Shown here: positions 38,629 to 51,917 of the stretch, one piece after another
Position numbering within the stretch: the stretch's first letter is position 1
Layout: the number at the start of each line of letters is the position of its first letter
Source: Gymnorhina tibicen
Lineage: Eukaryota; Chordata; Aves; Passeriformes; Artamidae
Length of the DNA stretch: 64,000 nt
Assembly: GCA_013399875.1 (NCBI GenBank)
Contig: VXAZ01006886.1
Span: 4,829,272-4,893,271 of the forward strand
Direction of reading: 5' to 3'
Position numbers and translations under genes: made by a program
Notes under the pieces: model-generated
Told to the model about the DNA's origin: nothing
Seen by the model: the letters and a program-made list of their open reading frames with translations, nothing else
The model's database searches: none

Positions 38629-40534
38629 CTTGCCTCTACTCAGGGGAGTCTGAGGTAGCATGTTTGGCTTACCTACCATACTTAACCTTTCAAAACCAAA
38701 TGGAATTCCAACGGGAACACAACACACCACTCTTGCCTCAGGCCTTTTCACCACCGTATTCCAAAGACATGCTTTAAAGAGTTCTTTTGGAGGCTTTGCC
38801 ACCTTTATGTGGCCAAAGGATTCACCCTAAAACACACATTATATCATGCCCAGATCTAATCCAGGAAAGCACTGAGTAGCAGCACATTCAGAGTAGAAAA
38901 GAGGATGCTTTCACCACAGCCCTTCAGCAAATGGACTGAACCCTTGCACTTCAGCCAAACATCCAGAAACATATTAGTGTTTCTAAACGGACAACGTTGA
39001 GTTAGCTGGCATATCTGGCAGTCACCAAAAACCAGTCCTGTTAGCTGTCTTTTGAAACGGTGAACCCAGATCTATTTTGGTGTGGAGGACAATATGCTTT
39101 CCTCAGGTCAGCAGGTAGGAAGCAACGTCAACTTTCCAAACAATGTTCAAAGTGGAAATTTAACAGTCAACATGCTTCTGCTTCCTCGGGCTATATCTCT
39201 AGACTTTGAAGTGGTGATTACTTCTGCAAAACCTCATTTTATAGGCTTGCCAACAGATCTCCACATAGATTGTAAATTACCTAGCACAGAAAGCTGCGAC
39301 TGGGGTCCTCATTAGCACACAGTCATTTCCAGTGCTTTTCTCCAGCTTGCTAGATCATTACTTGAGCTCTGAACTAAATCCAGCATCATAATTACACTAC
39401 TCTTTTAACTCGAGACCCTATAAAATTGCAGTCTAGTTTATTCTGCAATCTGTTTGTGCCTTGTGTTCTGACTGAAGCACAGGTTTGCTTTTTCTGAGAC
39501 TTCGTTATTTGAATTTTGTTTTTACAACCCCAACAAAGGAGTGCAAAGTGTTTCAGCTAATTTTTCCTGGACTGAGCTTAGCTTTAGCCCTTCTTTGATT
39601 TTCAATGTCAAATATGGCAAGACTATCCTTCAGCATTTGTGGACCCAGTCTGACAGATATTTACTAGAGGAAGAGAAAGGAAGAGAAAGATTAAGTGCAA
39701 ATACCAAATTCAGCACCTTTCTCTACGTAGGGAACCTGAATCTAGATCTCCCATTTTCTAGTAAAGGAGCACTCAAGGTTTTGACTCTTTAACTTGTCTG
39801 GAACCAAACCTCAAATTATGTCATTGGGGTGAAAAAGAACAGTCAAAAAGAGTAAGTATTTGATCAAACCCACATTTTCAGCAGCTGAACTGGAACTTGC
39901 CATCCTCCCGCAGTGCCACAAACTGTACTAAATGCTTTCAAGTTCTGGTCAGCACAACCCAAAACAAGGTTCAAATACCTGCCAAGGCAAGGCATTGCTG
40001 AGTCTGGGGTAGCAGTTCCAAAGGTCCCACACAAGCTTGTAGGTGCCTTTAGATTTCACATGAAACTACTCACTCTTGACAACTCACAATGTAGCAACAT
40101 TCACCCAGTTTCCTCTCAAAGTTATTTAGGCTGCTGCTGTACAAAATTTTGTTCAGCTGCGCAGAATTAAAAAAAAAACAAAGCTAACCCTAAACTGAAG
40201 AAAAAGCTGGGCTTTGATTAATAATGAAATAATGCTTCCAGTCAGTCAGTGGAAATCTCTATACTTTTGAATCTAGTTCATAGCAGGACACTAGGTGTAA
40301 ACCAACATGTTGTGTAGTTAGAAGGTAAAAAGAGGAAGTTTTTAGAAAAAGCAAGTTTGGCCACATGCAGAGAAATGGTTTTGGAAATTTCTGCTGGGAC
40401 AAACAAATGTTTGGCTTCTGCATCAAGTCATTATTGCCACTTCCCATACTGTAGGTAGCAGATGGAAATTGAGCCAGGCATTAAAATGCTACCTAAGTCA
40501 GGATTTTATGCTTTCATGCAGTGTCTCAATTAAT
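38629..40534. other. Unique non-coding sequence
   Basis: No gene is recognised. A short local duplication, GGAAGAGAAA twice in tandem at about 39669-39689, is the only repeat noticed. The 39310-39470 part is moderately TAAT-rich and could be regulatory. Confidence 0.5.
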
Positions 40535-40760
40535 CAAAGTTTTGCTATAAAATTCAAGCGGCAACGCTCAAAGCCAAGTCAAGTCATAAAATACAAGCTG
40601 ATTAATTTCCCTCTAATTTGTATGATAATTAAAATTCCAACTTTTAATTCTGTTAATTGTCCTCCCACAAGGAGGTTGATTGGGCTTTGCTAATACATGC
40701 TGTGAAAATGCACTTCCCACAGGTCTGGCTTTGTTTCCTTTAAAATGCAATGCTTTTACA
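40535..40760. promoter_or_regulatory. Candidate conserved non-coding element
   Basis: Complex AT-rich sequence carries many homeodomain-type cores within 120 bp, for example GCTGATTAATTTCC, GATAATTAAAATTCC and CTGTTAATTGTCC, followed by GATTGGGCTTTGCTAATAC. It is non-repetitive and not coding. An enhancer-like role is inferred from motif density alone. Confidence 0.28.
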
Positions 40761-42169
40761 TAATTATCCCTTAACTTCCATAGATAAAAGTAAGCTTATC
40801 TCTGGCCTGTTTTGACACAAGTCCCCGTGTAACTTAAGCTGTGTCCATAAATCGAATGCTCAAAGTCATTAGGTGTTTCATCAAAACATTGTGCCAGTGT
40901 GTGCTTCTCTGTGACTTTTAATGAGCAATTAAACTTGCAAAAGATAGAGGGGGGAAAAAAATCTAGAGTAAAAAAATACACACACATTCTCTCCTGGAAG
41001 ACAAATACCTCTGAACTGGAAATAGACAAAATATGTGATACAGCAGACACCCCACTTTCCTCTCACCTTCTTCTTTCCACAATCCCAACAAACTGCATAT
41101 AAGAGCAGTCAGAGGAAAGCTGAGCAGAGCTGGCACCTGCACACACCCCGATGCTCACTGGAAAAAGAGTTTAACTGGTAAAGCTGCAGTCAACCTCCAG
41201 CTTGTGCATCTCTGGCTGACTATAAAATAAACTCATCCTTTATCTGATATACCTGAATGGAAAGTCTTACCGGTCCCTTCCTCGGGGTACAATAGTTATT
41301 TGGGGTACACAGATAACACCTGTCATGCTGTCTGCAATGAATGAATACATTATGGCCATTGCAAAGAAGTAACAAAAAAGTCTTCTGTGTATGCTTTGGC
41401 TCTGGAAACACTCAAAAGTTTTGCACAAACCAGGATTGAGATGAGGCTGGTAAATCCATAGCCATTTGCCTGGTTATCAGTGTCCAAGCAGTCTCTTTTT
41501 GTTCCTCAGAGTACGAAATGATCATATGCCTTCTGCCCTTTCCTGAGCCTTGAATTTCCCTTTTTTATGCTTCCCTGGCTTATATTTTCTGTATAAATGG
41601 GCATCACATCATAAGGACACCACATCAAAAAACCTCCCCAAGCTGTTTGGATTTTCACTGCCAGGATAGATGATTACACTTCTGTTCACAACGGGGGCAC
41701 TGCCATGTTCCCACTATTTAAGCACTTTGTAAAGCCCCCAAGTTACAACTGTTAAATTCCAAAGAGCGCCAGCAGTGAAGTTGGGGCTCAGGTGATGGAT
41801 GACAGACATGGAAAAGAGAAGTCTAAGCCCTCATTCTTCTCAGGAGCAGCAGATGGCCCAGAGCTCTCCCCTGTTTTCTTAAACCTCATCAGCACCACAC
41901 CATCATCCTGTGTGAGAAAACAAAACATCTTTCAGGCCTGAACCCCTTATCTGGGACTACTTCCATCTTCCAGAGCTATTCCTTTGGCAATGAAAAAGCT
42001 ATTAAATCTTATTTTCCATTGAGAATTACACTTTCTATGCACTAATTTACCTTCCATTTAACACACTGTGTGGGTCCCCACTATCAAACCAACGCCAAAA
42101 TGTTAAAGGGGGCAAGGAAGTTCTGGCATACATCACCCTCTGACTCAAACCAATACAGGAATGTGCTGA
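40761..42169. other. Unique non-coding sequence
   Basis: No gene or repeat family is recognised, and no open frame here shows coding features. Confidence 0.5.
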
Positions 42170-42600
42170 GTGTGTTACACTAATCATATAGCCCAAATCT
42201 TGGCAGATAAGACAAGAAAATCAATTGTAATTTCTTCGGCTGTTTTCTCATATATTCTCAACTTGTTAGCAGACATTTCTTTTAAGAGAGCGGTCAATGA
42301 ATATTTAATGCTGGAATGCACTGCCAATTTTATCTGCCAGCTAATAAAAAAGCTGCTTGGTCATGGGTGTAAGAGAAGAGGTCTATTTCAGCCTCTGTGG
42401 CTGGCTGGCTGTAATAAGAAGGATGACAATTTTAAATTGGGAGATTAATGGATAATTTGGAATCACTGTCATTCTGACACAGCCAGTGACCTTTTCAAAT
42501 TGACAGATAGCTCCATTTCACCCCAACCAGCTACAACAAGAGATTGTTTTAAACAATTGGACCTAAATGCCAGGCTTAAAGGAGGCCAGGCATAGGAATG
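42170..42600. promoter_or_regulatory. Candidate conserved non-coding element (strongest of the set)
   Basis: About 430 bp of complex, non-repetitive sequence carry ATCAATTGTAATTTC, GAATATTTAATGCTGG, a GCTAATAAAAAAGC-type word, GGGAGATTAATGGATAATTT and a palindromic GTTTTAAACAATTG. The density of ordered homeodomain/SOX-like words in balanced sequence is what conserved vertebrate enhancers look like. A 92-codon open frame over part of it (42170-42448) shows no domain. Conservation is not tested. Confidence 0.32.
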
Positions 42601-44028
42601 TGGCAGGGCAGCTTATAAGTAAAATAGGCCTCCCAGAGATTAATGGAATAGTTAGGAGGGCCATCCATCCAGCAGTTCCAATTCTCAGTTTTTAGCTACT
42701 ACAGCATTAGCAAGGTAAAAGGCACTGGTGTCAGAAAGAAGAATGCTCAGTATTATCTTTTCCAGCAAGAAAAACAGTACAGCTGAAACACTGAACCTTC
42801 TAGGGTCTGTCCAAAATTATATTGTGAAAAGATATGACATAGGTGAAAGAAAACTTCTGCAGACATCTGTACCCACGCTGTGATATTGGGCAGTATTGCT
42901 TCAGCAGTAACACACAGAGCCATAAATCACTTGTGAGAGAAATAAAATAAAAAAACCCAGAAAAGCTCATTTCCTGCTAGAGCCAAGTTTTGCTCAAGAG
43001 TCCTGAAATAATGGATCTTAAAAGTAAGTTATTGCTAACCACAGAAAAACTATTTTATGCAAAGCTGTGAGAGCTATCTCTTTGTATGTTCTCTCCAGGA
43101 ATCTTTCACAGTTTGATTCCCAGTGTTCAAGTCCAGGCTCATGACATGACTTTGGAAGGGAAGTCACGTTTATAAGCAAGGAAGTGAGTTGTCTCTTGAC
43201 AAACTTGACATGCTATCGTGCAGTTAAATACACAATATGAGAAGAAATTGATCCAAAGGGGTACTCTCACATTAATTTAGAATTCTATTTTTGAAAGTGT
43301 TCCTGTACATAAGGCTTTCTTTTTACTTGCAGAGGTTTGCTAGATGTGGATTAGCATTTCTTTTCAGTGACAGATCAGTTGTCACACACTGTCATATACT
43401 CATTTTTTTAGGAAGATGAATGGGGTAGCACTTCAGGCCAGCAGCCCACCTTCCTAGTGATCTGCTGGGAGTTGTACATTCCCAGATGTCTCCAGACTCT
43501 TACCCTTAGTGTCACAAATAGGTTCTGAGCAGTTATTTTAAAATACTGACAACTACTGGGCCATTTCTAAACGCAGAATATGTCACCAAGCACTGCTCAT
43601 GGGGGGAACGGAAATCCTGTGCTGGAAAACAGATGGGGATGCTGCAAAGAAATATGCTCAGTTTCCAGGAGACGGAAAAGCATGCGTGAGGCAGATGCAT
43701 GTCACCAGCCATACTAATGAAAGGTCCCCCATTAACTCCAAAGTCAGCAGTAGTCATCATCTATTACAACTAATTTCAGCTCGTGTCCCCAAATCAGGAC
43801 CCAAGTCCCAAATGCAGTACAAGATACAACTCAGGATGCCATGCAGATGGCTCTGTGGACCCCAATAATCCTTATTTGGTTCAGTAGCATGGCTAAGCTG
43901 AGATCTTGGAGGTAGGAGCGTATTTTAGATTCTCTGAGAATTAAGCAGGACAAACTTCTTGAGAAATTCTGCTTGCTACTGCTGCACTGAGAGTGACAGA
44001 CACTGTAACACACTGTAAGTGTTAAAGT
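42601..44028. other. Unique non-coding sequence
   Basis: No gene is recognised. An 89-codon plus-strand frame (43599-43868) has no identifiable domain and no convincing splice signals. Confidence 0.5.
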
Positions 44029-44410
44029 AGAACAGACTATTCCATTTGGAAGGGTCTGACAATGATCACACCTCATCCAACTGCCTGATCACTTCAGGAC
44101 TGACCAAAAGTTGGAACTTGTTATTAAAGGCACTGTGCAAATGCCTCCTACACACTGACAGGCGTGGGGCATTGACCACCTGTCCAGGAAGCCTGTTCTA
44201 GGGTGTGACCCCACTCTTCAGTAAAGAAATGCTTCCTTGTGTCCAGTTTGACACTGTCCCTAGCACAGCTTTGAGCCATTCCCACATGTCCTGTCACTGG
44301 ATCTCAGGAAGAAGAGCTCAGCACCTCCCTCTCCACTTCCCTTCCTCGGGAAGCTGCAGAGAGCAATGAGGTTGCCTCCTTCCCACAGGCTGCTCCCAGC
44401 CCCCAGTCTG
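44029..44410 (-). mobile_element. Old CR1 retrotransposon 3' portion
   Basis: Read on the minus strand, this is a decayed CR1 3' part. On the plus strand it shows the usual reverse-complement landmarks in order: GACTATTCCATTTGGAAGGG, GGAAGCCTGTTCTAGGGTGT, AGTAAAGAAATGCTTCCTTG, TGAGCCATTCCCACATGTCC TGTCACTGG and GCAGAGAGCAATGAGGTTGC. Many substitutions and small gaps make it clearly older than the copy at 29.4 kb and probably of a different CR1 subfamily. It has no coding potential. The ends are approximate. Confidence 0.82.
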
Positions 44411-45800
44411 TACCTGGGACCAGCATTACTCTGCCCTGCAGAAGAAATAAGCTAAATGCTCATAAGAAGACAAAGCTGCCATAAATTACCCGAGCCCTCC
44501 TGACAGGAATAAAAATGCCAGCAAACCTGCAATGAGATCAGCGCCCACTTTTCCCAAAAACCTTCACTTATGAAATACACACAGCAGATTCCTAACTAGC
44601 TATATAACATTTCATCTGGCACAAGTGTAATATTTATTACATTTAGTCAAAGTGATGCACAAGAAATTCTGCAATTAAACATGCTAAATTCACTTCCATT
44701 ATCCATTATTTGTGAGCACATTGAGAAATACCAGCTAACAGACAAAAATTCTTGTAGTTTTGCTGAATTATCACGGTATTTTCACGTCTCAGCATGATTT
44801 CTGGAAGTAGGAAATGTTTCATGGAAAAATAGGGGAATATGGGGTAAATTCATCACCACATTGTGATAAATGAGTTACACACTCAATATGCACTAAATCT
44901 TGTAGGTAAGCGAGGCATGAGTAAGTGCAGCGATTGTTATGGATAACAGAAATCAGAAGACTCCAAATGTTTGATAAAGTGATGAGCTCTGTAGCACAAG
45001 AGGAGCGATCAGAAATCTACACTGGAATTGAATTCTGCTAGGTCTCAGAACTGGGCAAAATATCCCACAGAGGCACTACCACAGAAAGCATTCCGAGCCA
45101 AACAATTTGGCATTGCTACTGTCAGAACTAAAGAGAAACCACTGTTTTCTGTCAGAGCCCATCTGCCTGCACACCTGAAAACAGAACTGACAGAATAAAG
45201 GGCTGAAGCAGAGCAACCAAGCTGATCATTCCAGTGCATGTTTTTAAATGACACTTTTTAGCAAATGTAAGACAGGTAATTCTGAAATCGGAAACAGTTG
45301 AAACTTATGATTTTCTTTTTACCCCACAACTAAAAGCAGTAAATTATCTTCAAATTTATAGTGCAAAACCAAAGAGGTGCATTTGCGACACTCCAATGCT
45401 GTCCCACTAAAAGCATTTATTCAGTCATACGACTAGAAAATGGGCCACTATGGCCAAATTGCTTCTTTTAGAAATAGAGTGGTTTGAAGATAGTTGGCTG
45501 CTAGATTACAGAATTACAACTTGGACTGTATATTAGCAAGACTGCGCTTTGCTGTTTCTGTAACACATTAGAGCATTTGTGCAATTTCAGCTGAACTAAT
45601 CCAGCACCCCATTTACATCAAAACTTTGCATGAGAGCTCTATAGCATAAAATGACCTCAGTTTGTGATGATCCTTTCATTTGATGGCCTCTGAAAATAAT
45701 CCTGTCTCAAGTAGACTGGATTACTTTGCAAGTTTCATTTTCTCTTGTTATCAAAATACCAAAACAGATTTTGAAAAGGAAAAACCGGAATGACTCCGCC
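44411..45800. promoter_or_regulatory. AT-rich region with enhancer-like blocks
   Basis: Two sub-blocks, about 44570-44790 and 45560-45710, are complex and TAAT/ATTTGCAT-like in vocabulary (for example GCAATTAAACATGC, CATTATCCATTATTTGTG and CTTTGCATGAGAGC). They lack open frames. They may be conserved regulatory sequence. The rest of the interval shows nothing recognisable. Confidence 0.22.
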
Positions 45801-48800
45801 AGGCCAAATAGATTCCACTTTATTTACAGAAGAAAAATGAAAAAGTAAAAAAGAACAAACAAAAAAACCCCAAACTAACACAAAGAGAAGAAATCAAAGC
45901 AAAAGCAAACCACCCCACACTAGAGAATGCTGGTAATGTTCCCTGGGTCTACCAGGCTCCGTCACTCCCCAGTGCTACAGCACAGAGCAATAGGGTAACT
46001 GTGAGCAAGTGCTCACAAACCCAAATCCCTGCTCACAGGGATCAAACCCTGAGTTTTTAAAGGTTACAGAATTGTTATTAGATAATTATTTGATCTTGCT
46101 TTGATAAGATCCTTTCACAAATTCAAGATTTGTTACGTATGATTTGTTTCCTCCTACTTGGCATGAACCTCACAGACCACTTGGCTGAGGGCTGAAACAA
46201 ACTCAGGCCTTTTAAATCAGGATAATTTCTTCCACTTTCCCATTGCCACACCTTAGTGACCAAGAGCTATTATACATTTTGCAAAACCACTGCCTAGAAT
46301 TTGAAATTGGGCATCCAAAATTAAAGGAAGCTTGAATATTTTGGCTTTTGTCTAATTCTGTCTGTTGACAGGATAGAGGAAAGCCAGCATACAATAAAAT
46401 TAGTCCCTGCCTAATTTAACAACTCCTATGAAAACAGCACTACTTAAACGCACCTAACAGTGGTTAATTCGGTACTACATCTCCTCAAATGACAGACTCA
46501 AACTTGACTGATGTAACAATTTTACTTCGAGGAGCTGTGTTTGTGTGCAATACCTCCTCTCCAAAAGTCCACAGGTAAAAGACATTATCTTTTCCGTTCT
46601 TGATATGAAGAAAATTACAGGTGAAATATATCACACTGCTAATCAAGCACAGGCTTCCATACTCTTAAAACACCTTTGCTATGTGAATACAATTCCTCAG
46701 ACAGGAAAAATCGGTTTAATACCATATTAAAATAATGGAGTTAGATGTAAAATTAATTCCACTGAAAAAGCACCTAGGAAATTCTATATATGTGTTAAAG
46801 TACAGCAACGTTTTGAAAAATATGAAAGAAGAAAGTAAAAATTAATTTTTGGTTTTTTGGTAGTTTTTGAAAGCAGAGAACAATGAGAATAGTTTCAGAT
46901 CTCCCTTTTCATAGAACATTACTAGCATTTTAACTGAACCTATCAGTTACCATTCCAAGGGAAGACAATCCAGGATTTATTCATCTTTAATGAGAGTTTG
47001 GTAGTGAAGCATAGCAAAACAGCTTCACGAGTAGAAGAGCAACTCGCTAAGTCTTAAGAGCATAATAAAATGTTTTACTAGAGAATTAAAAAAAAATTAC
47101 ACTATTTTACTCCCAAGAAAGAACAAAAAAAACCCCCAAAATATTAAAGGTGTTTCAAAACATTATTTTTCCTTTTGATATTAATTGATATTTTTATTGC
47201 CATGCTGAATATAAACTCTCTAGATACATCAAACTGCATGTTCAGTTATGTATTAATCAAAGACAAAATTCCTTAACTAGAAATCACAGAAAGGAAAGGC
47301 TTTCAGCACTTCTGTATGGTATTTTAGCATAATACTCCAAAATTAGTGCTTTTTCTACATGACAAAATTACTGTCTAGTTAAGATTAAATATAAGCACCA
47401 AATTAATGGCAAGGGCTTAACCGCTTCAGACATTATAATATTTTGTGTAAACTTTGGCCCTCAGATGCAGCAAGCAAGGACAAAGTTCTGGAAAGCAACT
47501 GAAATTCTCACTCTCACTTTGAAAGGTGAATTAGGCAGTAATAAACTGCCATAAAACTTTCACGAGGTTCACTGGCCTTTTTCCAGATGGAAGCTAAGGT
47601 AATGTTCTTAGTAGAACAGTGTAGTAAAACCAAGAAGTCCAAGGAAAAGGAGTTCTAAAATGCTACTACTCCATCTGTAATCTTAAATATTAGCAAGGCT
47701 AATGCACTTTTCTCTTGCTGAAAACCCGGTCTGACAGTCTGCCCATCACCAAGGATTTATGTTCACAAGTGGCTCAGTGACAGTATTCTTCCTCTTGTAG
47801 AGAAACTTCTCATTCACCTCCTGAATAAACCCAGAGCACAGCAGCTCAAACCTAGAGAATTCCTCTAGTCCCAGAGCACTGCCCCTGTGCTTGGAGGGAC
47901 CAACTCACTGCTCTAAAGGCTGTTCTTCCCTGAGAGAGGAGGAACATGTCCTGCTCGGGACAGGCTGCATTATTGGATAGGCAATAATGGGAATCCAACT
48001 GAGCACCAGTAAATTCATACCGACTTCCCATATCATTACAGGCTTCATGTAACAACTCTGCTTTATCATCAAAAACTTCCAGAGATGATAAGAAATTAGA
48101 ATTTTACAAGAAGGGTTCATTAAGAACAAGCAACACCTTCCTGTCCCTCTCTAAATGAGCTATGTTTCCATGTGGAATCCAGAAAAACAGGCAAATCCCT
48201 CAGCATTTTCAACTGCAATCCTTACGTGCTCAGTCAACTGTTCAAGGGTAACCTCCCAGCCTGGCTATCCTGCTTTGTGTTCCAGTGGCTTGAGTAGCAA
48301 CCTGAATCAAGCCAGAAGCACATTAGATCTTGATTTCAGCTGGCATTCTGCAAGACTTTGATAAGTCATTTGACCTCTTCATGTCTCACAGCACAGCTTG
48401 AAAGACCCGTGGGAAGCCTCCTCTTCCACATAAATCAGACACCTCACAAACAGTGTTTCCAGAGTACGTGTGTGTGCCCATTAGGACTCATTCAATTCCC
48501 TAAGAGATTACACTGCTGGGAAAGAGCTGTGGACACTCTAACACCAAGGTGCAGGATTTCACAAGCTACCACAGTCATTTTAAAAAAAATCCCTCTGACT
48601 GGACAGATCTATTAGTTCCAATTAAATGAATTATGATCACATCAGTTTTATACAGTAGCTATTACATATGCAAAATAAGTTCAGAGTTTTCAATCAAAAC
48701 TATGTCCATGTCATCACACAACACAATTCCTGTTAAAGTGAACAGGTTATACTCTCAAAATCCAGCTCACTTTGTCCATATCATATTTTGTTCATGAGAC

Positions 48801-51639
48801 AGGCATTTTGGTAGTCCTAGGAGACTTTAGTCTCTCTTTATTCTCCAGTGGAATTCCTCTTAAGGCAATTCCAGAAATGTTCATCTTCTTGACCATTAGG
48901 GAGAATGCATCTAGCAAAGAGGGACAGAAAGATGTCAAAATTATATTGAGGAGAATAAATTGCAACCATTACAAGTTTTATTGCATATAAAAGTTCTTAA
49001 ACTACATGGAAAATGAATTGACAGAGAAATAAGGCAGTCTACTAGGAATCAAGGATGAAGTTAGTAAAGGCCAAATCAAATTGGGCTCAATTGCTGTGTG
49101 CCCTTTTGCAATGGATAATAATAGTCTTGGTGGTATGTGGGAACCCACATTTAACATTTCCTGCTAAAAGGCTTCCCACAATTCATAGAAACAAAGGAGA
49201 CAGGCAGTTTTATGATCTTTATTGGAATAGAGTTCTCAGTACAAAATTTCTCCCCAGATGGAGTAGAAGCAGGATGGGTATATACCCCATTTAGCTGGAA
49301 CATGCACCAAATTTGACCTTTAAAAAGGTAACCAAGGGCCAGTTTGGACATTTGAATATAGGAAGGAAAAAACCATAAAACCAACAAACCAACCACCAAA
49401 AAGCAAGACACCAAACAGTCATCAATCCAAAGATCCCAGGAGCTGAGTACCCGAATGGCTTTATGGTTTGGCCTTTATATTCCTGACTACCCACAGCAAC
49501 CTGCTGATCTCCTTCACTGCCTGCACCAGAGGCACCAGCAGTGCCACCTGACTGCAGTGTGAGATCAGAATGAAATCTGAGTTTATTAATCAAAAGCTAC
49601 TACTTGGCAAACCAGGCAGCTCTTCACAGCACAGATTAGTCTGCTTTAGCAATACTATCTGTAAAATCAAGATGGTTATGCTTAATCCAATATATAAATA
49701 TATTTAGACTCTATAGCCACCTTGTAATCTAACCTAGGCAGACTTAAGAGAACCAAACAATTAATAAACTCCATTAAAAAGCCCCAACAATATACTGAAC
49801 AAAACAGAATGCATCAGCTTCTAATAAAATATACCTCCAAGTTTCTACTGTCAGATCTAGTTGCAACAGACATTATCATGTTCATTAGAAAAGAAGCAAA
49901 TCAGACAGAAATCACTGTCATCCCAGTTACTTTAAAAATATTTTTATTTTTACCACAGGACTTCCAGCTTACTGGAGGAGGTCAGGAATTATGCTGCCTC
50001 TGACAAGGTACTCACTGTTTCCTCCCTGCCTTAGTTCTAATTATCAGCTGAAGAATTTGGGCTAAATTTGTTATAACTATGCCCACTAGAGAATTCTCTC
50101 CTCTGACTCATGAGAAATGCCTGCACTCATTCCACTTTTCTTGCAAACATAAGTCCAAAAATAGACCAAAATACACTGAGACTTTTGCCCCAGGAGCCTC
50201 ATGCCACACTAATGAAATCAATGGGAAATTCACCACTAGCTTCAAAAAAAAAGTAAGATCAAGCACAAAATTATCTTCTAAGATTTCATACTTATTTAGA
50301 ACCTTGCAGAAGATCTGAAATTGTTTTAAAACCTTTAATAAATTAAGCTCTACATAATTCTTGTGAACTTGGGCATATCCCATCTGAGCAATAAGCAAGC
50401 AAAAGGATTTTAAAAGAGGTTTTCAAACGCAGCGACGAAATCTGTACCTCATTGTGCACAAGACCATTGAACAACATGAACTTCATTTTTAGCAGTACTA
50501 CAAGATGACTGGGACAAAGTGTTTTTCCAAAAGATCAGGCCCAAATTTTCTAAACTGTGGCCTCTATAAGTTCATGCCAACCCAGACGAAAAATCAATAG
50601 TCAGACTTGGAAATGCAATTGTTTCCAATTTTACCAAATCATGCCCAAAAACATTTACGGTAGAGGTCAGCCGTGGCAGTTACTGTACTCTCTGTACAGT
50701 TCATTTTTTCTTCTGCTACAATGGAATTCTTTCTTGTTACTTTGCATTATAGCACAGTCAGGACTGCTTGGTTTTATGGGGTTTTTCCTCCCCTACGGTA
50801 CATCTCTCTGTTCTTGAACCAGCCTTCATGGCACTGTAATGGTTTGCGGTCTTTCCGTACATTCTCACGCTAGCAAGATTCAGTTCATTGTCTCATGAAA
50901 TAGCATCTGACACCCACTTTCATAAGCCCAAACCAGAACATTTAATAGCAGATATTATCCATGATGTTCTGTTTTACATCATACCTCTTGTTAACTATTG
51001 CCCCCAGTAATCTAGTGCAAAAGTCATGGAAAATTATAGACTCAAGATGCTTGGTAAAATAGACCACGACCCAATTCCTTTGATTAAGATAAAGGCTTTC
51101 TACCAAATCTCTACAGCATTTTCTTCCCTTAACCATTTGGACTAGACAAGAATAAAGGCAGAAATCATAGCTGAAGTGCATGAAATGATTCACCATCAAA
51201 CTGAGGCAATTGCCACAGAGAGATTTGCTAACAAGGTTCCAGACTCTGAGGACATGTTGGAGACTGTGACATATGCTACAGGGCTAATACAATAAAAACC
51301 ATTCACAGGTATTTGCTGAGTTGCTGCTTGCTCCCAATTTACTTTTTCTTAGCTCAATGACAGACTGCTCATTTTCAGAGTAGAGTTAAGAGACCTGCAT
51401 GTTACTAATGCCCATGATTCCAGTATCAAATTTGGTGTTTAAATTTTTATTCAACACTTTGCAATGCTTAGAAGACTTAGGTAAAACCCTATCAGAGCAC
51501 CTTCAGGAATCTGTTGGGCACTAAAAATACAAGACAGATGGCTATAAAAAGAGCAAGAAGAGCCCCAAAAGACTTAGAACCATCAGGGGCTGCTTGTGAA
51601 TAGGAACTGTGACACTGAGCCCACATTAAGGTCATACCA
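45801..51639. other. 5.8 kb of unique non-coding sequence
   Basis: No gene is recognised. A-rich low-complexity stretches occur at 45826-45910 and 47088-47145. Antiparallel open frames around 49055-49593 (79 to 100 codons) lack a family match; the minus-strand one has a hydrophobic segment but nothing else. A perfect 12-bp palindrome GGGTATATACCC lies at 49276-49287, with no promoter context. Confidence 0.48.
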
Positions 51640-51838
51640 GCACATCTCTGCAGATCAGAGCTGCAGTTCAGAGGGGCCTCGACAAATAGAAATGAGCTGA
51701 TGAGCATCACACACTTCAGCAGAGCCAAATACAAAGTGCTAAACTTCAGACATAAGCCCCATGTACTGCCACAGGTTAGGGATGGGCTGGTGAGGTAACA
51801 GCAGTGCAGAAAAGGTCCTGGGAGACCATTAGTTCTGT
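51640..51838 (+). mobile_element. Decayed CR1 reverse-transcriptase fragment
   Basis: The plus strand follows the CR1 ORF2 stretch that in intact copies encodes the [24 protein letters not shown] block. Recognisable pieces are CAGTTCAGAGGGGCCTCGAC, AGCAGAGCCAAATACAAAGT, CACAGGTTAGGGATGGGCTG and GTGCAGAAAAGGTCCTGGGA, in order. Several frame-disrupting changes are present. The antisense 121-codon open frame over it (51492-51857) is not a gene. The 5' limit is uncertain; it may extend 100 bp further left. Confidence 0.6.
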
Positions 51839-51887
51839 TATCAACACTTATATACATAAAAATCCCAAAATACTTTCTCCATAAAAC

Positions 51888-51917
51888 ATCATCATCATCT
51901 TCTTTCTTTCTTTCTTT
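51888..51917. repeat. Composite microsatellite (CAT)n-(CTTT)n
   Basis: Four CAT units (51888-51899) pass directly into CTTCTTTCTTTCTTTCTTT (51899-51917). It is short and perfect, and lies about 50 bp downstream of the decayed CR1 fragment. Confidence 0.85.

Noticed and set aside
38476..38802. 108-codon minus-strand frame with a repeated five-residue peptide
   Set aside because: It is the conceptual translation of the CAGGA array and contains the unresolved base.
13897..42590. 15-mer CCAGGCTTAAAGGAG present both near 13.9 kb and near 42.57 kb
   Set aside because: One or two 15-base coincidences are expected in 64 kb, and the flanks are not similar.
49276..49287. GGGTATATACCC palindrome as a TATA-type promoter
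   Set aside because: No CpG island, initiator or credible downstream exon accompanies it; a 12-bp AT-centred palindrome can occur by chance in 64 kb.
49055..49593. Open frames with hydrophobic segments as an endogenous retroviral or membrane protein remnant
   Set aside because: No motif, long terminal repeat or primer-binding site was recognised, and frames lie on both strands.
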